Part shown: positions 32,910 through 43,213 of the stretch, in pieces | Position numbering within the stretch: position 1 is the stretch's first letter | Layout of the letters: each line of letters begins with the position of its first letter | Assembly (NCBI RefSeq): GCF_000768065.1 | Contig: NZ_JRKM01000001.1 | Location: 4,322,001-4,386,000, forward strand | Length of the DNA: 64,000 bases | Source: Aquabacterium sp. NJ1 | GTDB taxonomy: Bacteria; Pseudomonadota; Gammaproteobacteria; Burkholderiales; Burkholderiaceae_C | Direction: 5' to 3' | Notes under the pieces: generated by a model | What the model saw: the letters and a program-made list of their open reading frames with translations, nothing else | What the model was told of the DNA's origin: nothing | The model's database searches: none | Program-made: the position numbers and the translations under genes

Positions 32910-33554
32910 CTAAGTACGTCCGTTCCATTGAGCCGCAGCCAGGCGTGCGGCGCTGCCCAGCATCAGCGTGTCGAAAAGCGCCTTGGCCGTGGCCAGGCGC
33001 TCGGCACGCGCTTGTGGTGCCTCGATGTGCTCGAAGCACAGCTTGAAGGTGTGGTCGATGAGGATGGCCAGCACCGGTCGCAAGACCGGTTCGGGCAGAG
33101 GTGGCAAGGCCTGGCGAGCCTGGAGTTCGGACAGCATGTCGTCTTGCAGTTGCCTGAGCATGTGTTCCACCGCCTCGCGAATGGGGCCTGGCGGGCCGTA
33201 GCGTTCCCGCATGGCGAGCAGGAAGATGTCCTCATGGGCCAGCGCGAAGTCCAGCGTCCAGCCCACCACCGTGGGCGTGATGTCATGCAGCGTGGGCGCC
33301 CCCAAACGCGCCTGCTTCAGGCCTTCGCGCAGTTGTGAGCCGAAGTCGCTCACGATTTCCTCCAGCAAGGCTTCCTGCGAGCTGAAGTGCCGGTAGAACG
33401 TGTTGTGGTTGAGCCCGGCTTCTCGGGCCAGTTCACGCAGTGAGATCGCTTGCGCGGCGCTGGCGCGGCGTGCCAGGCGCACAGCCGCTTCCATGAGCAG
33501 GCGCTTGCCCTGAGCCATGCGGGGCGGGGCGGCGTGGGTCGGTTCAACGGTCAT
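32910..33554 (-). CDS. TetR family transcriptional regulator
   Basis: The 214-residue regulator has an N-terminal helix-turn-helix (about 20-70, with ISLRELAREAGLNHNTFYRHF) and a helical ligand-binding domain. A TetR C-terminal segment contains PVLAILIDHTFKLCFEHIEA. It starts 3 bp after the metallo-beta-lactamase-fold gene, making it the last gene of a three-gene operon (FAH protein, hydrolase, regulator). It could regulate that operon, the divergently reading region or the thiolase; the ligand is unknown. Confidence 0.85.
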   Translation of the reverse strand: MTVEPTHAAPPRMAQGKRLLMEAAVRLARRASAAQAISLRELAREAGLNHNTFYRHFSSQEALLEEIVSDFGSQLREGLKQARLGAPTLHDITPTVVGWTLDFALAHEDIFLLAMRERYGPPGPIREAVEHMLRQLQDDMLSELQARQALPPLPEPVLRPVLAILIDHTFKLCFEHIEAPQARAERLATAKALFDTLMLGSAARLAAAQWNGRT

Positions 33555-33557
33555 GTT

Positions 33558-34646
33558 TCAGCGGCGGTGCATGGCCAGCGGTGTGGCATCGGGGAGGTCA
33601 AACGCCAGTGTCGCTTGTCGGCGCAGCAGGTCCATCTGAGCGAGTTTCGCCGGCAGACGCGATGAAGGGGCGCCCCATTGTCTGTAAAGCGTGCTGGCAC
33701 TGGTCACCAGCCGCTCCGGCGAGTCCCATTGTGCCCAGGCTTGCCGCTGGAACGCCGGGCTGAAGATGATCTGGCGCGCCGCACGCGCTGGTGGCATGCC
33801 TTGCTGGAAGCAGGCATGCACGGCTTCATGCACGAAGTGCCAGTAGTCCAGCACGCTCTGCACCTGCGCCGCAGTGGCCAAGGGGCCGTGCCCGGGCACG
33901 ATCACGTCCACATCCAGTTGCTGCAGGAAGTTCAGGCCAGCGACCAGCTTCTCGATGGGCCCCGACCACATCACCGGCGTGACGCCCACGAACAGGATGT
34001 CACCCGCATACGCCACGCGCCGATCCGGCAGGTGCACCACCGCATCGCCATCCGTGTGCCCGGGGCCGACTTCCGTGATGACGATGTCCACGCCATGGAT
34101 GCACAGCGTCTTCTGCACCGAGAAGCCCTCCGTGGGGTCGGTGATGGCAACCTTGCCAAATTCATAGGGGCGAAACATCTCCCGCATGTAATGGCCAAAG
34201 CGGTCGATGCCGGCCACCGGCACATGCTGCAGGATGCTGCTGCCGTGGTACAGCGCGCTCAAGGCCCGGGGTTGCAGGTGGTGCATCTGGTGGATGCAGG
34301 CATGCGTGGCCAGGATGGACCGGCCTTTGAACAGCTGGTTGCCCCAGCAGTGGTCGCCATCCGCGTGTGTGTTGATCACCTGCTCGATGGGCGAGCGGGA
34401 CGTGATGCCCCCGCATGCATCCAGCATCTCGCGCGTGCAGCGCAAGTCCCAACCGGTGTCGATCATCACGCTGCTGCCGCCGCAATCGATCAGGCCGAGA
34501 TTGGTCTCGCCCCAGGAGCCATTGGGCACCAGCCAGGCGTAGGTGTCTCTGGCGATGCGGTAGAGGCCGCCCGGGTATTTGATCGGCTCGCCAAAGCGCG
34601 TGCGAGTCGCCGAGGGCCCGCACAACCAGCCTGCCATGGGGTTCAT
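33558..34646 (-). CDS. Metallo-beta-lactamase-fold hydrolase
   Basis: The 362-residue protein has the MBL metal motif in the variant form NTHADGDHCWGN (H-x-D-x-D-H, with Asp in place of the second His). Later come GPGHTDGDAVVHLPDRRVAYAGDILF (metal His and Asp) and IVPGHGPLAT. Lactonases, glyoxalase-II-like and other hydrolases share this pattern. A helical C-terminal part of about 100 residues follows the fold. The start overlaps the FAH gene stop (ATGA). The pairing with an FAH-family enzyme suggests degradation of a cyclic or aromatic-derived acid, but the substrate is not readable. Confidence 0.8.
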   Translation of the reverse strand: MNPMAGWLCGPSATRTRFGEPIKYPGGLYRIARDTYAWLVPNGSWGETNLGLIDCGGSSVMIDTGWDLRCTREMLDACGGITSRSPIEQVINTHADGDHCWGNQLFKGRSILATHACIHQMHHLQPRALSALYHGSSILQHVPVAGIDRFGHYMREMFRPYEFGKVAITDPTEGFSVQKTLCIHGVDIVITEVGPGHTDGDAVVHLPDRRVAYAGDILFVGVTPVMWSGPIEKLVAGLNFLQQLDVDVIVPGHGPLATAAQVQSVLDYWHFVHEAVHACFQQGMPPARAARQIIFSPAFQRQAWAQWDSPERLVTSASTLYRQWGAPSSRLPAKLAQMDLLRRQATLAFDLPDATPLAMHRR

Positions 34647-35599
34647 AGGATGGTGTGAACGATTTCGCCAATCGGCTCGATCACCAGGCGCAGCGTGTCG
34701 CCTTTCTTCAGCCAGTGGTCGGTCTCCATGCCGCAGCCACCTGGCAAGGTGCCCGATGCGATCAGCTCGCCCGCATGCAACTGCTCGCCGCGCGACAGGT
34801 GGGCCAGCACTTCGCCGGGCGTGTAGCGCATGCCTTGCGTGCCCGTGCGGCTGACCACAACGCCATTGAGCTCCACATGGGCTTGCAGACGGTCCACCCG
34901 CGGCAGGATCTCGTCGGCGGTCACCAAGGTGGTCGACATGCTGCTGAGGAAGTGCTTGGATTTCTGCGGGCCCAGGCCCGAACGCATTTCCTCGCGCTGC
35001 ACATCGCGCGCCGAGAAATCGTTGACCACGACAAAAGCGCCAATCGCCGCCTCGGCCTCGGCGGGCGTTGCATTGAACAAGGGCTTGGACAGCACCCAGC
35101 CCAGCTCCAGCTCGTAGTCCAGTGCGCGGGTGTAGTCAGGCGGCGCCACTGGGGTGCCGCTGGGCACGATGGTCAGGTGGTTGCCGAAGTAGTAGATGGG
35201 CTGCTGGCGCCACAGGCGATGCGGCCTGAACGCGGGGAAGGGCTGATGGGTCAGCTTCTCAACCAAGCGCGTGATCTGGTAGCTGCCCGGCAAGAAGCGC
35301 CTGGCGTAGCCACGTGAAGACTGCACCCAGTGCTGCTCGTACAGCATGCAGTCGCGAAAGGACAGGGGTTGAAACGGCAGGCGTGCTGGCCCGTCTTGCC
35401 CTGTTGGTGTGTTGGGCCCTGTTTCGCACGGCTGCCAGGCGGCCAGCCTGGTCAACCAGGCCAGGCCCGCGTTGACCAGGTCGGTGTCGCTGCAGTCCAC
35501 CCAGGTGGTGCCGCTGGGCGTGTCCATGGCGCGTTGCCAGGCAGGCACGCTGGCGGAGGGGACGGTGGGTGTCTTCAGAGGGGCGCGGCGCAGCTTCAT
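34643..35599 (-). CDS. Fumarylacetoacetate hydrolase family protein
   Basis: The 318-residue FAH-fold enzyme shows DYELELGWVLSKPLFN (metal-binding acidic cluster), a VVNDFSARDVQREEMRSGLG stretch, and the late GELIASGTLPGGCGMETDHWLKKGD loop. Family members hydrolyse, decarboxylate or isomerise carbon-carbon bonds in aromatic catabolism. The ATG is at 35599, with no strong ribosome site. Upstream lie three copies of GTATCC, two of them forming the palindrome at 35632-35647. First gene of the FAH-hydrolase-TetR operon. Confidence 0.85.
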   Translation of the reverse strand: MKLRRAPLKTPTVPSASVPAWQRAMDTPSGTTWVDCSDTDLVNAGLAWLTRLAAWQPCETGPNTPTGQDGPARLPFQPLSFRDCMLYEQHWVQSSRGYARRFLPGSYQITRLVEKLTHQPFPAFRPHRLWRQQPIYYFGNHLTIVPSGTPVAPPDYTRALDYELELGWVLSKPLFNATPAEAEAAIGAFVVVNDFSARDVQREEMRSGLGPQKSKHFLSSMSTTLVTADEILPRVDRLQAHVELNGVVVSRTGTQGMRYTPGEVLAHLSRGEQLHAGELIASGTLPGGCGMETDHWLKKGDTLRLVIEPIGEIVHTIL

Positions 35600-35631
35600 G
35601 TGATGGTGTGAAGTATCCAATTGGCTGCAAT

Positions 35632-35647
35632 GTATCCATGTGGATAC
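35632..35647. promoter_or_regulatory. Operator-like palindrome upstream of the FAH operon
   Basis: GTATCCATGTGGATAC has perfect 7-bp arms (GTATCCA, TGGATAC) around TG. A third half-site, GTATCC, lies at 35613-35618. The position, 33-48 bp before the start codon, suits an operator; the co-transcribed TetR protein is the first candidate to bind it. Confidence 0.6.
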
Positions 35648-35840
35648 TTTTGTCAAGCGGCGGGGCGTTGAAACTGGGGGGATGCATGGGGTAGCGGCGC
35701 GACACCGAGGGTGCCTCGGGGTGCCGTGCCTTACCATTGGCGCCAAGCTCAACAAACAAACGAGGGACGTCGCGGCGAGCGCATGGCGGGCAGGCTGCCG
35801 CATGCGCTCGGCGCAGGCCCTTTCCTCTTTTTTCCATCCG

Positions 35841-36749
35841 ATGAAACGCTTTTCTGCCCGGCTCGTGCTGATGGCCGCTTGCGCGCTGTCGCTGGCCAGT
35901 GCCTCGCATGCACGTGACCGTGCGGCCACGGTCACCATCCTGGACGGCCAGGCCACGCTCATCCACGCCGCCACCCGATTGGTGGTGCGGGAAGGCGCAG
36001 CCGTGGAGCCCGAGGACATCGTCGAGACGGCGCCAGCCAGTGCCTTGACCCGGCTGGAGTTCGACGGCGGTGCCACCCTGGACCTGGGCCCCGCCAGCCG
36101 CGTGATGCTCCGCCCATCACTGGCATCAACGGGTGGCAGCGTGCTGGTCTATGTGCTGGAGGGCTGGGCCAAGCTGACGCTGGACAAGGCCCGCGAACAA
36201 GGCGCCGTGCTGCTGGCCTCCGCGCCGGTGGACGTCACCGGCCTGTCCCGGGATCTGGTGCTGCACGTCAAGGGCAATGAGGCGGAACTGTTTGCCGAAT
36301 CCGCCCCGGTGATGACGCAGGTGATGGGTAAAGCCGGCAAGCCCGAGTCGGTCAAGGTCGACAAGGGGGCCTTTCTCTCTCGCCGTGGCGACGGCAGCGT
36401 CAGCGTGACGCCCAGGCCGTCGCCCGCCTTCATCCAGGCTGTGCCTCGCGCCTTCATGGACACCTTGCCCTCGCGCCTGTCCCTGTTCAAGGGCAAGGAC
36501 ACCAAGCTGGATGCGGGTCCCAGGCTGGCCTATGACGACACCCAGGCCTGGCTCAACGCCGAGCCCCGCGTGCGCACCCATTTCCTCACCCGCTGGAAGC
36601 CGCTGGCGCAGGACGAAGCCTTCCGCCGCGCCCTGGTGGCTCAGATGGCGCTGCACCCCGAATGGCACAAGGTGCTGTTTCCCCCGCCACCTCCGGGCCG
36701 CAAGCCGAACCAGAATCCCGTGATCTCTTCCGAGGCCTCCAAACCATGA
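35841..36749 (+). CDS. FecR-like periplasmic protein
   Basis: The 302-residue protein has a signal peptide (residues 1 to about 24, cut after SHA). Next is a beta-rich FecR-like domain (about 28-130) with ATVTILDGQATLI, EGAAVEPEDIVETA and LEFDGGATLDLGPAS. The C-terminal part has PRLAYDDTQAWLNAEPRVRTHF and a proline-rich end. The ATG at 35841 lies well inside a longer open frame; sequence before it has no signal peptide. Its stop overlaps the haem-sensor gene (ATGA), and the kinase gene follows 4 bp after that, so three signalling proteins are probably co-expressed. Confidence 0.7.
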   Translation: MKRFSARLVLMAACALSLASASHARDRAATVTILDGQATLIHAATRLVVREGAAVEPEDIVETAPASALTRLEFDGGATLDLGPASRVMLRPSLASTGGSVLVYVLEGWAKLTLDKAREQGAVLLASAPVDVTGLSRDLVLHVKGNEAELFAESAPVMTQVMGKAGKPESVKVDKGAFLSRRGDGSVSVTPRPSPAFIQAVPRAFMDTLPSRLSLFKGKDTKLDAGPRLAYDDTQAWLNAEPRVRTHFLTRWKPLAQDEAFRRALVAQMALHPEWHKVLFPPPPPGRKPNQNPVISSEASKP

Positions 36750-37618
36750 AGCTCATCCTCAAGTTCAACCTGGCCTTCCTGGTGGTCTTCCTGATCGGCC
36801 TGGCGGTGTCGGGTTATGCCGCCCGCGACCTGCTGCAAAGCAATGCCGAACACGAAGTGCTCGATACCGCCGGCTTGCTGATCCAGAAGGCCGAGGCCGT
36901 GCGCAACTACACCGCCCAGCAGGTGGCCCCCTTGCTGCAGACGCAGATGAAGTACACCTTCCTGCCTCAGTCGGTGCCATCCTTTGCGGCCATCGAGGTG
37001 CTCAAGGGCCTGACGCAGAAGTTCCCCGAGTACACCTACAAGGCGGCCATGCTCAACCCGACCAACCCGCGTGATCGGGCGTCTGACTGGGAGGCCGACC
37101 TCATCACCCATTTCAAGCAGGACGCCGAGGCCAAGGAAATCGTGGGCCAACGTGACACGCCTGCGGGCCGCGCCTTGTATATCGCGCGTCCCATCCGTCT
37201 GAGCAACCCGGCTTGCCTGCAGTGCCACAGCACGCCCACCGCCGCGCCGGCCACCATGATCGAGAAGTACGGCCCCGCCAACGGCTTTGGCTGGAACCTC
37301 AACGAGACCATCGGCATCCAGGTGGTGTCCGTGCCCTTGTCGTTGCCGCTTGCCCGCGCCGACAAGGCCTGGTGGACGGTGATGGCCATGCTCACCGGTG
37401 TCTTTGTGGTGATCGGCCTGACGCTCAACCTCATGCTGTGGAAGCTGGTGATCCAGCCGGTGACACGCCTGTCTGCGCTGGCTGACCGCGTGAGCATGGG
37501 TGAAATGGAGGCGCCTGAATTCAGCGCACCGTCCAAGGATGAAATCGGGGTGCTGTCCGACTCCTTCTCGCGCATGCGCAAGAGCCTGCAGCACGCCATG
37601 AAGCTGCTGGAGGGCTGA
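36746..37618 (+). CDS. Membrane sensor with c-type haem DUF3365 domain and HAMP
   Basis: The 290-residue protein has TM1 at about 5-24 and a periplasmic DUF3365 (Tll0287-like) domain with one haem-attachment motif CLQCH (157-161). TM2 is near 213-238, and a cytoplasmic HAMP domain (about 238-290) ends in FSRMRKSLQHAMKLLEG. There is no kinase, cyclase or methyl-accepting output domain. The neighbouring gene encodes a soluble Ser/Thr kinase, so the sensor may act on it in trans. The haem suggests redox, NO or oxygen sensing, which is an inference. Confidence 0.82.
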   Translation: MKLILKFNLAFLVVFLIGLAVSGYAARDLLQSNAEHEVLDTAGLLIQKAEAVRNYTAQQVAPLLQTQMKYTFLPQSVPSFAAIEVLKGLTQKFPEYTYKAAMLNPTNPRDRASDWEADLITHFKQDAEAKEIVGQRDTPAGRALYIARPIRLSNPACLQCHSTPTAAPATMIEKYGPANGFGWNLNETIGIQVVSVPLSLPLARADKAWWTVMAMLTGVFVVIGLTLNLMLWKLVIQPVTRLSALADRVSMGEMEAPEFSAPSKDEIGVLSDSFSRMRKSLQHAMKLLEG

Positions 37619-37622
37619 GGCC

Positions 37623-39116
37623 GTGTCCCAACATCCAACCCAGCTAGGGAAGTACGCCATCGACGGTGTGCTGGGTTCCGGTGCCATGGGGGTGGTCTAT
37701 CTGGCCACCGACCCCATGATCCAGCGCCGCGTGGCGCTCAAGACCATCCAGCGCTCGCTGGTGGATGGCGACGTGTCCGGCTCGTCGATCGCCGCGCGTT
37801 TCCGCAACGAGGCCCAGGCGGCGGGGCGGCTTTCACACCCGGGCATCGTCGCCATCTACGAATACGGCGAGGACGGGGACACCGCCTTCATCGCCATGGA
37901 GTATGTGGAAGGGCAGGACCTGTCCAAGCTGCTGGCGGCCAACCCCATCATGTCAGAGCCCATGCTGCTGCAGGTGATGGACCAGTTGCTGGCCGCGCTG
38001 CAGTACGCCCATGAACGTGGGGTGTGGCACCGCGACATCAAGCCGGCCAACCTGATCCTGACGCAGTCCGGGCAGTTGAAGGTCATGGACTTCGGCATCG
38101 CCCGCATCCGCGACGCCGGCATCACGCAGGTGACGTCCACCATCGGCACGCATGGCTACATGGCTCCTGAACAATACCGTGGTCAGGATTTCGACCACCG
38201 CGTCGACATCTTTGCGGCCGGTGTGCTGCTCTACCGCTTGTTGACGGGAGAGTCCGCGTTCTCGGGGGCGCCCGAGGCCATCATGTACCGCGTGCTGCAC
38301 ATGACGCCGCCCGCACCCAGCACCGTCGGGCGCATCAAGCGCACCATCGAGCTGGACTCGGTGGTGTCCAAGGCGCTGGCCAAGGATGCCGCCGAGCGTT
38401 ACCAGACGGCGGCCGCCTTCCGCGAGGCACTGCGCCTGCACGCCACCAAGACATCGCAAGGCAACCCCGTGATCGCTTCCGTGCTCAGTGGCGATGAAAC
38501 CGTGGTGGACCCACAAGCCGCGCAGTGGCTGCGCAAGGCCGCATCTGCGCCAACGGCCACCTCGCCAGGCAGCAACTGGGATGCCGGCATGCTCACCACC
38601 CTGGAGCGCGCGCTGGCCAGCTTTGTGGGCCCATTGGCCAAGGTGCTGGTCAAGCAGGCCGCGGCCAAAAGCGGGGACTACAACACCCTGGTGGGCGCCG
38701 TGGCCCAGCATCTCCAGACAGATGAAGAGCGCGCACAGTTCATGGCCAAGCTCATCAAGACGGGCACCATGGGCTCGATGGTGTCGCCGCGAACCGGCAC
38801 GGGTTCATCGGGTGTGTCGCAGGCCGGTACGTCGCCCAGCATGGGCCAGGCGAGTGGCACAGGGCCAAGCGGTGCATCGGGTGCGGCAGGCACTGGCGGC
38901 TCCTTGTCGCAGCAGGCCCTCACGCCCGAGTTCGTGGCCCATGCCACGCGCGTGCTGGCCTCGCACATGGGGCCACTGGCCAAGGTCATCGTCAGGAAGG
39001 CCGAGGCGCAGGCTGGCAACGCGCGGCATTTCGTGGAACTGCTGGTGCAGCAAGCGGCCGATGGCGTCGACCGTGATCGCCTGCAGCAGGAGTTGCTCAA
39101 AGGGCTGGGTCGCTGA
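37623..39116 (+). CDS. Hanks-type serine/threonine protein kinase with two C-terminal helical repeats
   Basis: The 497-residue protein starts at GTG, 4 bp after the haem sensor. The kinase domain (about 10-265) is complete: Gly loop VLGSGAMGVVYLA, Lys40 in VALKTI, catalytic WHRDIKPANL (136-145), DFG at 156-158 and an APE-like APEQY. No membrane segment follows. The C-terminal part holds two related helical repeats, near FVGPLAKVLVKQAAAKSGD and MGPLAKVIVRKAEAQAGN, separated by a Gly/Ser/Thr-rich linker. The repeats may bind a partner such as the HAMP sensor. Bacterial Hanks kinases usually have a TM and PASTA domains; this one is soluble. Confidence 0.9.
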   Translation: MSQHPTQLGKYAIDGVLGSGAMGVVYLATDPMIQRRVALKTIQRSLVDGDVSGSSIAARFRNEAQAAGRLSHPGIVAIYEYGEDGDTAFIAMEYVEGQDLSKLLAANPIMSEPMLLQVMDQLLAALQYAHERGVWHRDIKPANLILTQSGQLKVMDFGIARIRDAGITQVTSTIGTHGYMAPEQYRGQDFDHRVDIFAAGVLLYRLLTGESAFSGAPEAIMYRVLHMTPPAPSTVGRIKRTIELDSVVSKALAKDAAERYQTAAAFREALRLHATKTSQGNPVIASVLSGDETVVDPQAAQWLRKAASAPTATSPGSNWDAGMLTTLERALASFVGPLAKVLVKQAAAKSGDYNTLVGAVAQHLQTDEERAQFMAKLIKTGTMGSMVSPRTGTGSSGVSQAGTSPSMGQASGTGPSGASGAAGTGGSLSQQALTPEFVAHATRVLASHMGPLAKVIVRKAEAQAGNARHFVELLVQQAADGVDRDRLQQELLKGLGR

Positions 39117-39121
39117 GCGCA

Positions 39122-40069
39122 TCAGGCGGGCGCCTGATCCAGCAGGCCGGGCCGCCTGGTCTGCTCGGCGAGCAGGTCCTCGCCATGCTCCAGCAGCAGG
39201 TAACGAAAGGCCTCTGCTGCGGGTGACAAGACCTTGGAGGCTTCGTGCACCAGGTTCCAGGTGCGCACGATGGGCGTGCCCTCGAAGTCCACCTGGTGCA
39301 GCTGCCCGCTGCGCAGCTCGGCGGCCACGGCGTGCAGCGACAGAAAGCCGATGCCCAGCCCGGCCATCACCGAAGCCTTGACGGTTTCATTGCTGGGGAT
39401 CTCCATCGCGATGCGAGGCGCCAGGCGGTGTTCGCGCAGGTAGTGGTCCATCGTGTGGCGCACCTCCGAGCCCAGTTCGCGCGCCAGCAGCGGGTAGTGC
39501 ACCAGCGCGTCCACCGGCGGGTGGCCCACGCCCAGCAGCGGGTGCCCCGGCGGGCAGACGAACACCATCGGGTGGCCTGCAAAAGGCTCTGCCCGCAAGG
39601 CGTATTCCTTGGGCGGGCGCCCCATCACGGCCAGGTCGATCTCGTTGCTGTGCAGCCGGTCGATCAATTTGGTCAGGTCTCTGGTTACATCCAGACGCAC
39701 TTCAATGCCTTCATGGTCGGCTTGGAAGCGGGCCAGCAACTGAGGCGTGAAATAGCCCGCCGTGCTGATCAGGCCGATGGTCAGCACCCCCGTTTCGACC
39801 CGTTTGAAACGGTTCATGACGTTCTCGGCGTCCTTCAGGGTGGACAGCAATCGCTTGGCATAGACGAGGAAGTACTCCCCCGCCATCGTGAGCTGGATCT
39901 GGCGCCCCTGCCGTTCAAACAAGGGCATGCCCACATGGCCTTCCAGCTCCTTGACCTGCATGGTCACCGCGGGTGGGGTGAGGTGCATGGCTTCGGCCGC
40001 GCGGCTGAAGCTCAACTGCCTCGCCACCTCCGTGAACACCCTTAATTGCCGAAAAGTCACGTTCTTCAT
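39122..40069 (-). CDS. cbbR: LysR-type regulator CbbR
   Basis: The 315-residue regulator has an N-terminal winged helix (FRQLRVFTEVARQLSFSRAA and LTPPAVTMQVKELE) and a periplasmic-binding-type effector domain. It contains stretches typical of CbbR, such as LISTAGYFTPQLLARF and ELGSEVRHTMDHYL. CbbR senses RuBP, PEP or NADPH and activates the divergent cbb operon; the gap to cbbL is 112 bp, AT-rich, and has the operator noted at 40103. The downstream end meets the kinase gene 5 bp away in convergent orientation. Confidence 0.93.
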   Translation of the reverse strand: MKNVTFRQLRVFTEVARQLSFSRAAEAMHLTPPAVTMQVKELEGHVGMPLFERQGRQIQLTMAGEYFLVYAKRLLSTLKDAENVMNRFKRVETGVLTIGLISTAGYFTPQLLARFQADHEGIEVRLDVTRDLTKLIDRLHSNEIDLAVMGRPPKEYALRAEPFAGHPMVFVCPPGHPLLGVGHPPVDALVHYPLLARELGSEVRHTMDHYLREHRLAPRIAMEIPSNETVKASVMAGLGIGFLSLHAVAAELRSGQLHQVDFEGTPIVRTWNLVHEASKVLSPAAEAFRYLLLEHGEDLLAEQTRRPGLLDQAPA

Positions 40070-40102
40070 TCAGCTATTCCTTAACTGACAGATAACTTTT
40101 TT

Positions 40103-40115
40103 TGAATTTACCTTA
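40103..40115. promoter_or_regulatory. CbbR-type operator (TNA-N7-TNA)
   Basis: TGAATTTACCTTA fits the CbbR half-site rule TNA-N7-TNA exactly. It lies in the AT-rich gap between cbbR and cbbL, with another AT-rich imperfect TTA...TAA element at 40081-40095. Confidence 0.55.
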
Positions 40116-40163
40116 TTTGTCTGCTTTTCTACATTGAACCCAGTCCTGCGATCCACGCATTGA

Positions 40164-41651
<1,488 letters not shown>

Positions 41652-41672
41652 GCCCAGCAGGAGACCCACACC

Positions 41673-42113
41673 ATGATGACCAACCCGACGGGCCGTTTGA
41701 CCCAAGGCCAGTTCAGCTTCCTGCCCGACCTGACGGACGCCGAGATCACGATGCAGATCGAGTACGGCCTGAAGAAGGGCTACGCATGGAGCATCGAATA
41801 CACCGATGACCCACACCCCCGCAATACCTACTGGGACATGTACGGCCACCCCAACTTCGACCTGGAAGATGCGGCCGGCGTGATGATGGAGCTCAAGGCC
41901 TGCCGCCAGGCCTTCCCTCAGCACTACATCCGCATGCTGGCGTTCGATTCGACCCGCGGCGTGGAAACCGTGGTCATGAACTTCATCGTGAACCGGCCTG
42001 CCAAGGAGCCCGGTTTCTACCTGGAGCGCACCGAGACGGATGGCCGCAACATGCGCTACAGCACGCGCTCGTACGCTGCCGAACGGCCTGAAGGCGAACG
42101 CTACAAGGACTGA
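41673..42113 (+). CDS. cbbS: RuBisCO small subunit, red-type
   Basis: The 146-residue small subunit begins [18 protein letters not shown] and has the [18 protein letters not shown] segment. The C-terminal extension of about 30 residues (from [20 protein letters not shown]) is the hairpin that assembles red-type hexadecamers without dedicated chaperones. It is 21 bp behind cbbL and its stop overlaps the cbbX start. Confidence 0.97.
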   Translation: MMTNPTGRLTQGQFSFLPDLTDAEITMQIEYGLKKGYAWSIEYTDDPHPRNTYWDMYGHPNFDLEDAAGVMMELKACRQAFPQHYIRMLAFDSTRGVETVVMNFIVNRPAKEPGFYLERTETDGRNMRYSTRSYAAERPEGERYKD

Positions 42114-43213
42114 TGACCATGAGCTCGCTCTACCGCATCCCTGGCACCAACGAGGCTGACACGCCAGTCTCCACGTCTTCCGCCAATGCGCCCGGCATGG
42201 GGGCTGCTGGCCTGGTGGCTGCTGGTGCGGCGGTAGGGTCGGCCATGGCCAGGCAGCCTGTGCAGGCGAGAGACGCAGGCACCACTGCATCGCCGGCGTC
42301 TGCGGCACAGCCCCGCTCGGTGGCCGATGTCCTGGCCCAGAGCCAGGTCGAGGCCGTGCTCGACGAGCTGGACCGTGACCTGGTCGGCCTGGCGCCGGTC
42401 AAGGCCCGTATCCGCGACATCGCCGCCTTGCTGGTGATCGACAAGCTGCGCGCCGCACACGGCCTGGCCGCGCAAAGCCCCAGCCTGCACATGTGCTTCA
42501 CCGGCAATCCCGGTACCGGCAAGACCACGGTGGCCATGCGCATGGCGCAGATCCTGCACCGCCTGGGCTATGTGCGCAAAGGCCATCTGGTGGCCGTCAC
42601 GCGTGATGACCTGGTGGGGCAGTACATCGGCCACACGGCGCCCAAGACGCGTGAGGTGCTCAAGAAGGCCATGGGCGGCGTGCTCTTCATCGACGAAGCC
42701 TACTACCTGTACAAGCCCGAGAACGAGCGCGACTATGGCCAGGAGGCCATCGAGATCCTGCTGCAGGTGATGGAGAACCAGCGCGATGATCTGGTCGTGA
42801 TCCTGGCCGGTTATGCCGACCGCATGGACACCTTCTTCCAGAGCAACCCAGGCATGTCCTCGCGCATCGCGCACCACCTGGATTTTCCTGATTACTCGGT
42901 GCCCGAGCTGCTGCACATTGGCTCGTCCATGCTGGAGCAGCAGCATTACCGCTTCGGCCCCGGCGCGCGCGAAGCCTTTGAGGACTACCTGCAGCGCCGC
43001 CTGCAGCAACCCCATTTTGCGAACGCCCGCAGCGTGCGCAATGCGCTGGACCGCGCCCGCCTGCGCCAGGCCAGCCGCCTGTTTGCCGACCGCGACAAAG
43101 CATTGAGCGCCGACGAACTCAGCACCATCGAGGTGGCCGACATCCGTGCCAGCCGCCTGTTTGCAGTCCCCTCAACAAACACAACAAACCGCGAGGAGGA
43201 AACCCATGCATGA
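42113..43213 (+). CDS. cbbX: Red-type RuBisCO activase CbbX with N-terminal extension
   Basis: This AAA+ activase of 366 residues pulls the CbbL C-terminal tail to release inhibitory sugars. It has Walker [10 protein letters not shown], Walker [12 protein letters not shown], pore-loop region [14 protein letters not shown] and the arginine-finger region near [11 protein letters not shown]. The catalytic body starts near [16 protein letters not shown], about residue 83. The first 70 or so residues are Ala/Ser/Thr-rich and low in complexity, longer than in Rhodobacter CbbX (about 309 residues total). A later start is possible, but none has a good ribosome site. The stop overlaps cbbF by 8 bp. 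Confidence 0.95.
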   Translation: MTMSSLYRIPGTNEADTPVSTSSANAPGMGAAGLVAAGAAVGSAMARQPVQARDAGTTASPASAAQPRSVADVLAQSQVEAVLDELDRDLVGLAPVKARIRDIAALLVIDKLRAAHGLAAQSPSLHMCFTGNPGTGKTTVAMRMAQILHRLGYVRKGHLVAVTRDDLVGQYIGHTAPKTREVLKKAMGGVLFIDEAYYLYKPENERDYGQEAIEILLQVMENQRDDLVVILAGYADRMDTFFQSNPGMSSRIAHHLDFPDYSVPELLHIGSSMLEQQHYRFGPGAREAFEDYLQRRLQQPHFANARSVRNALDRARLRQASRLFADRDKALSADELSTIEVADIRASRLFAVPSTNTTNREEETHA

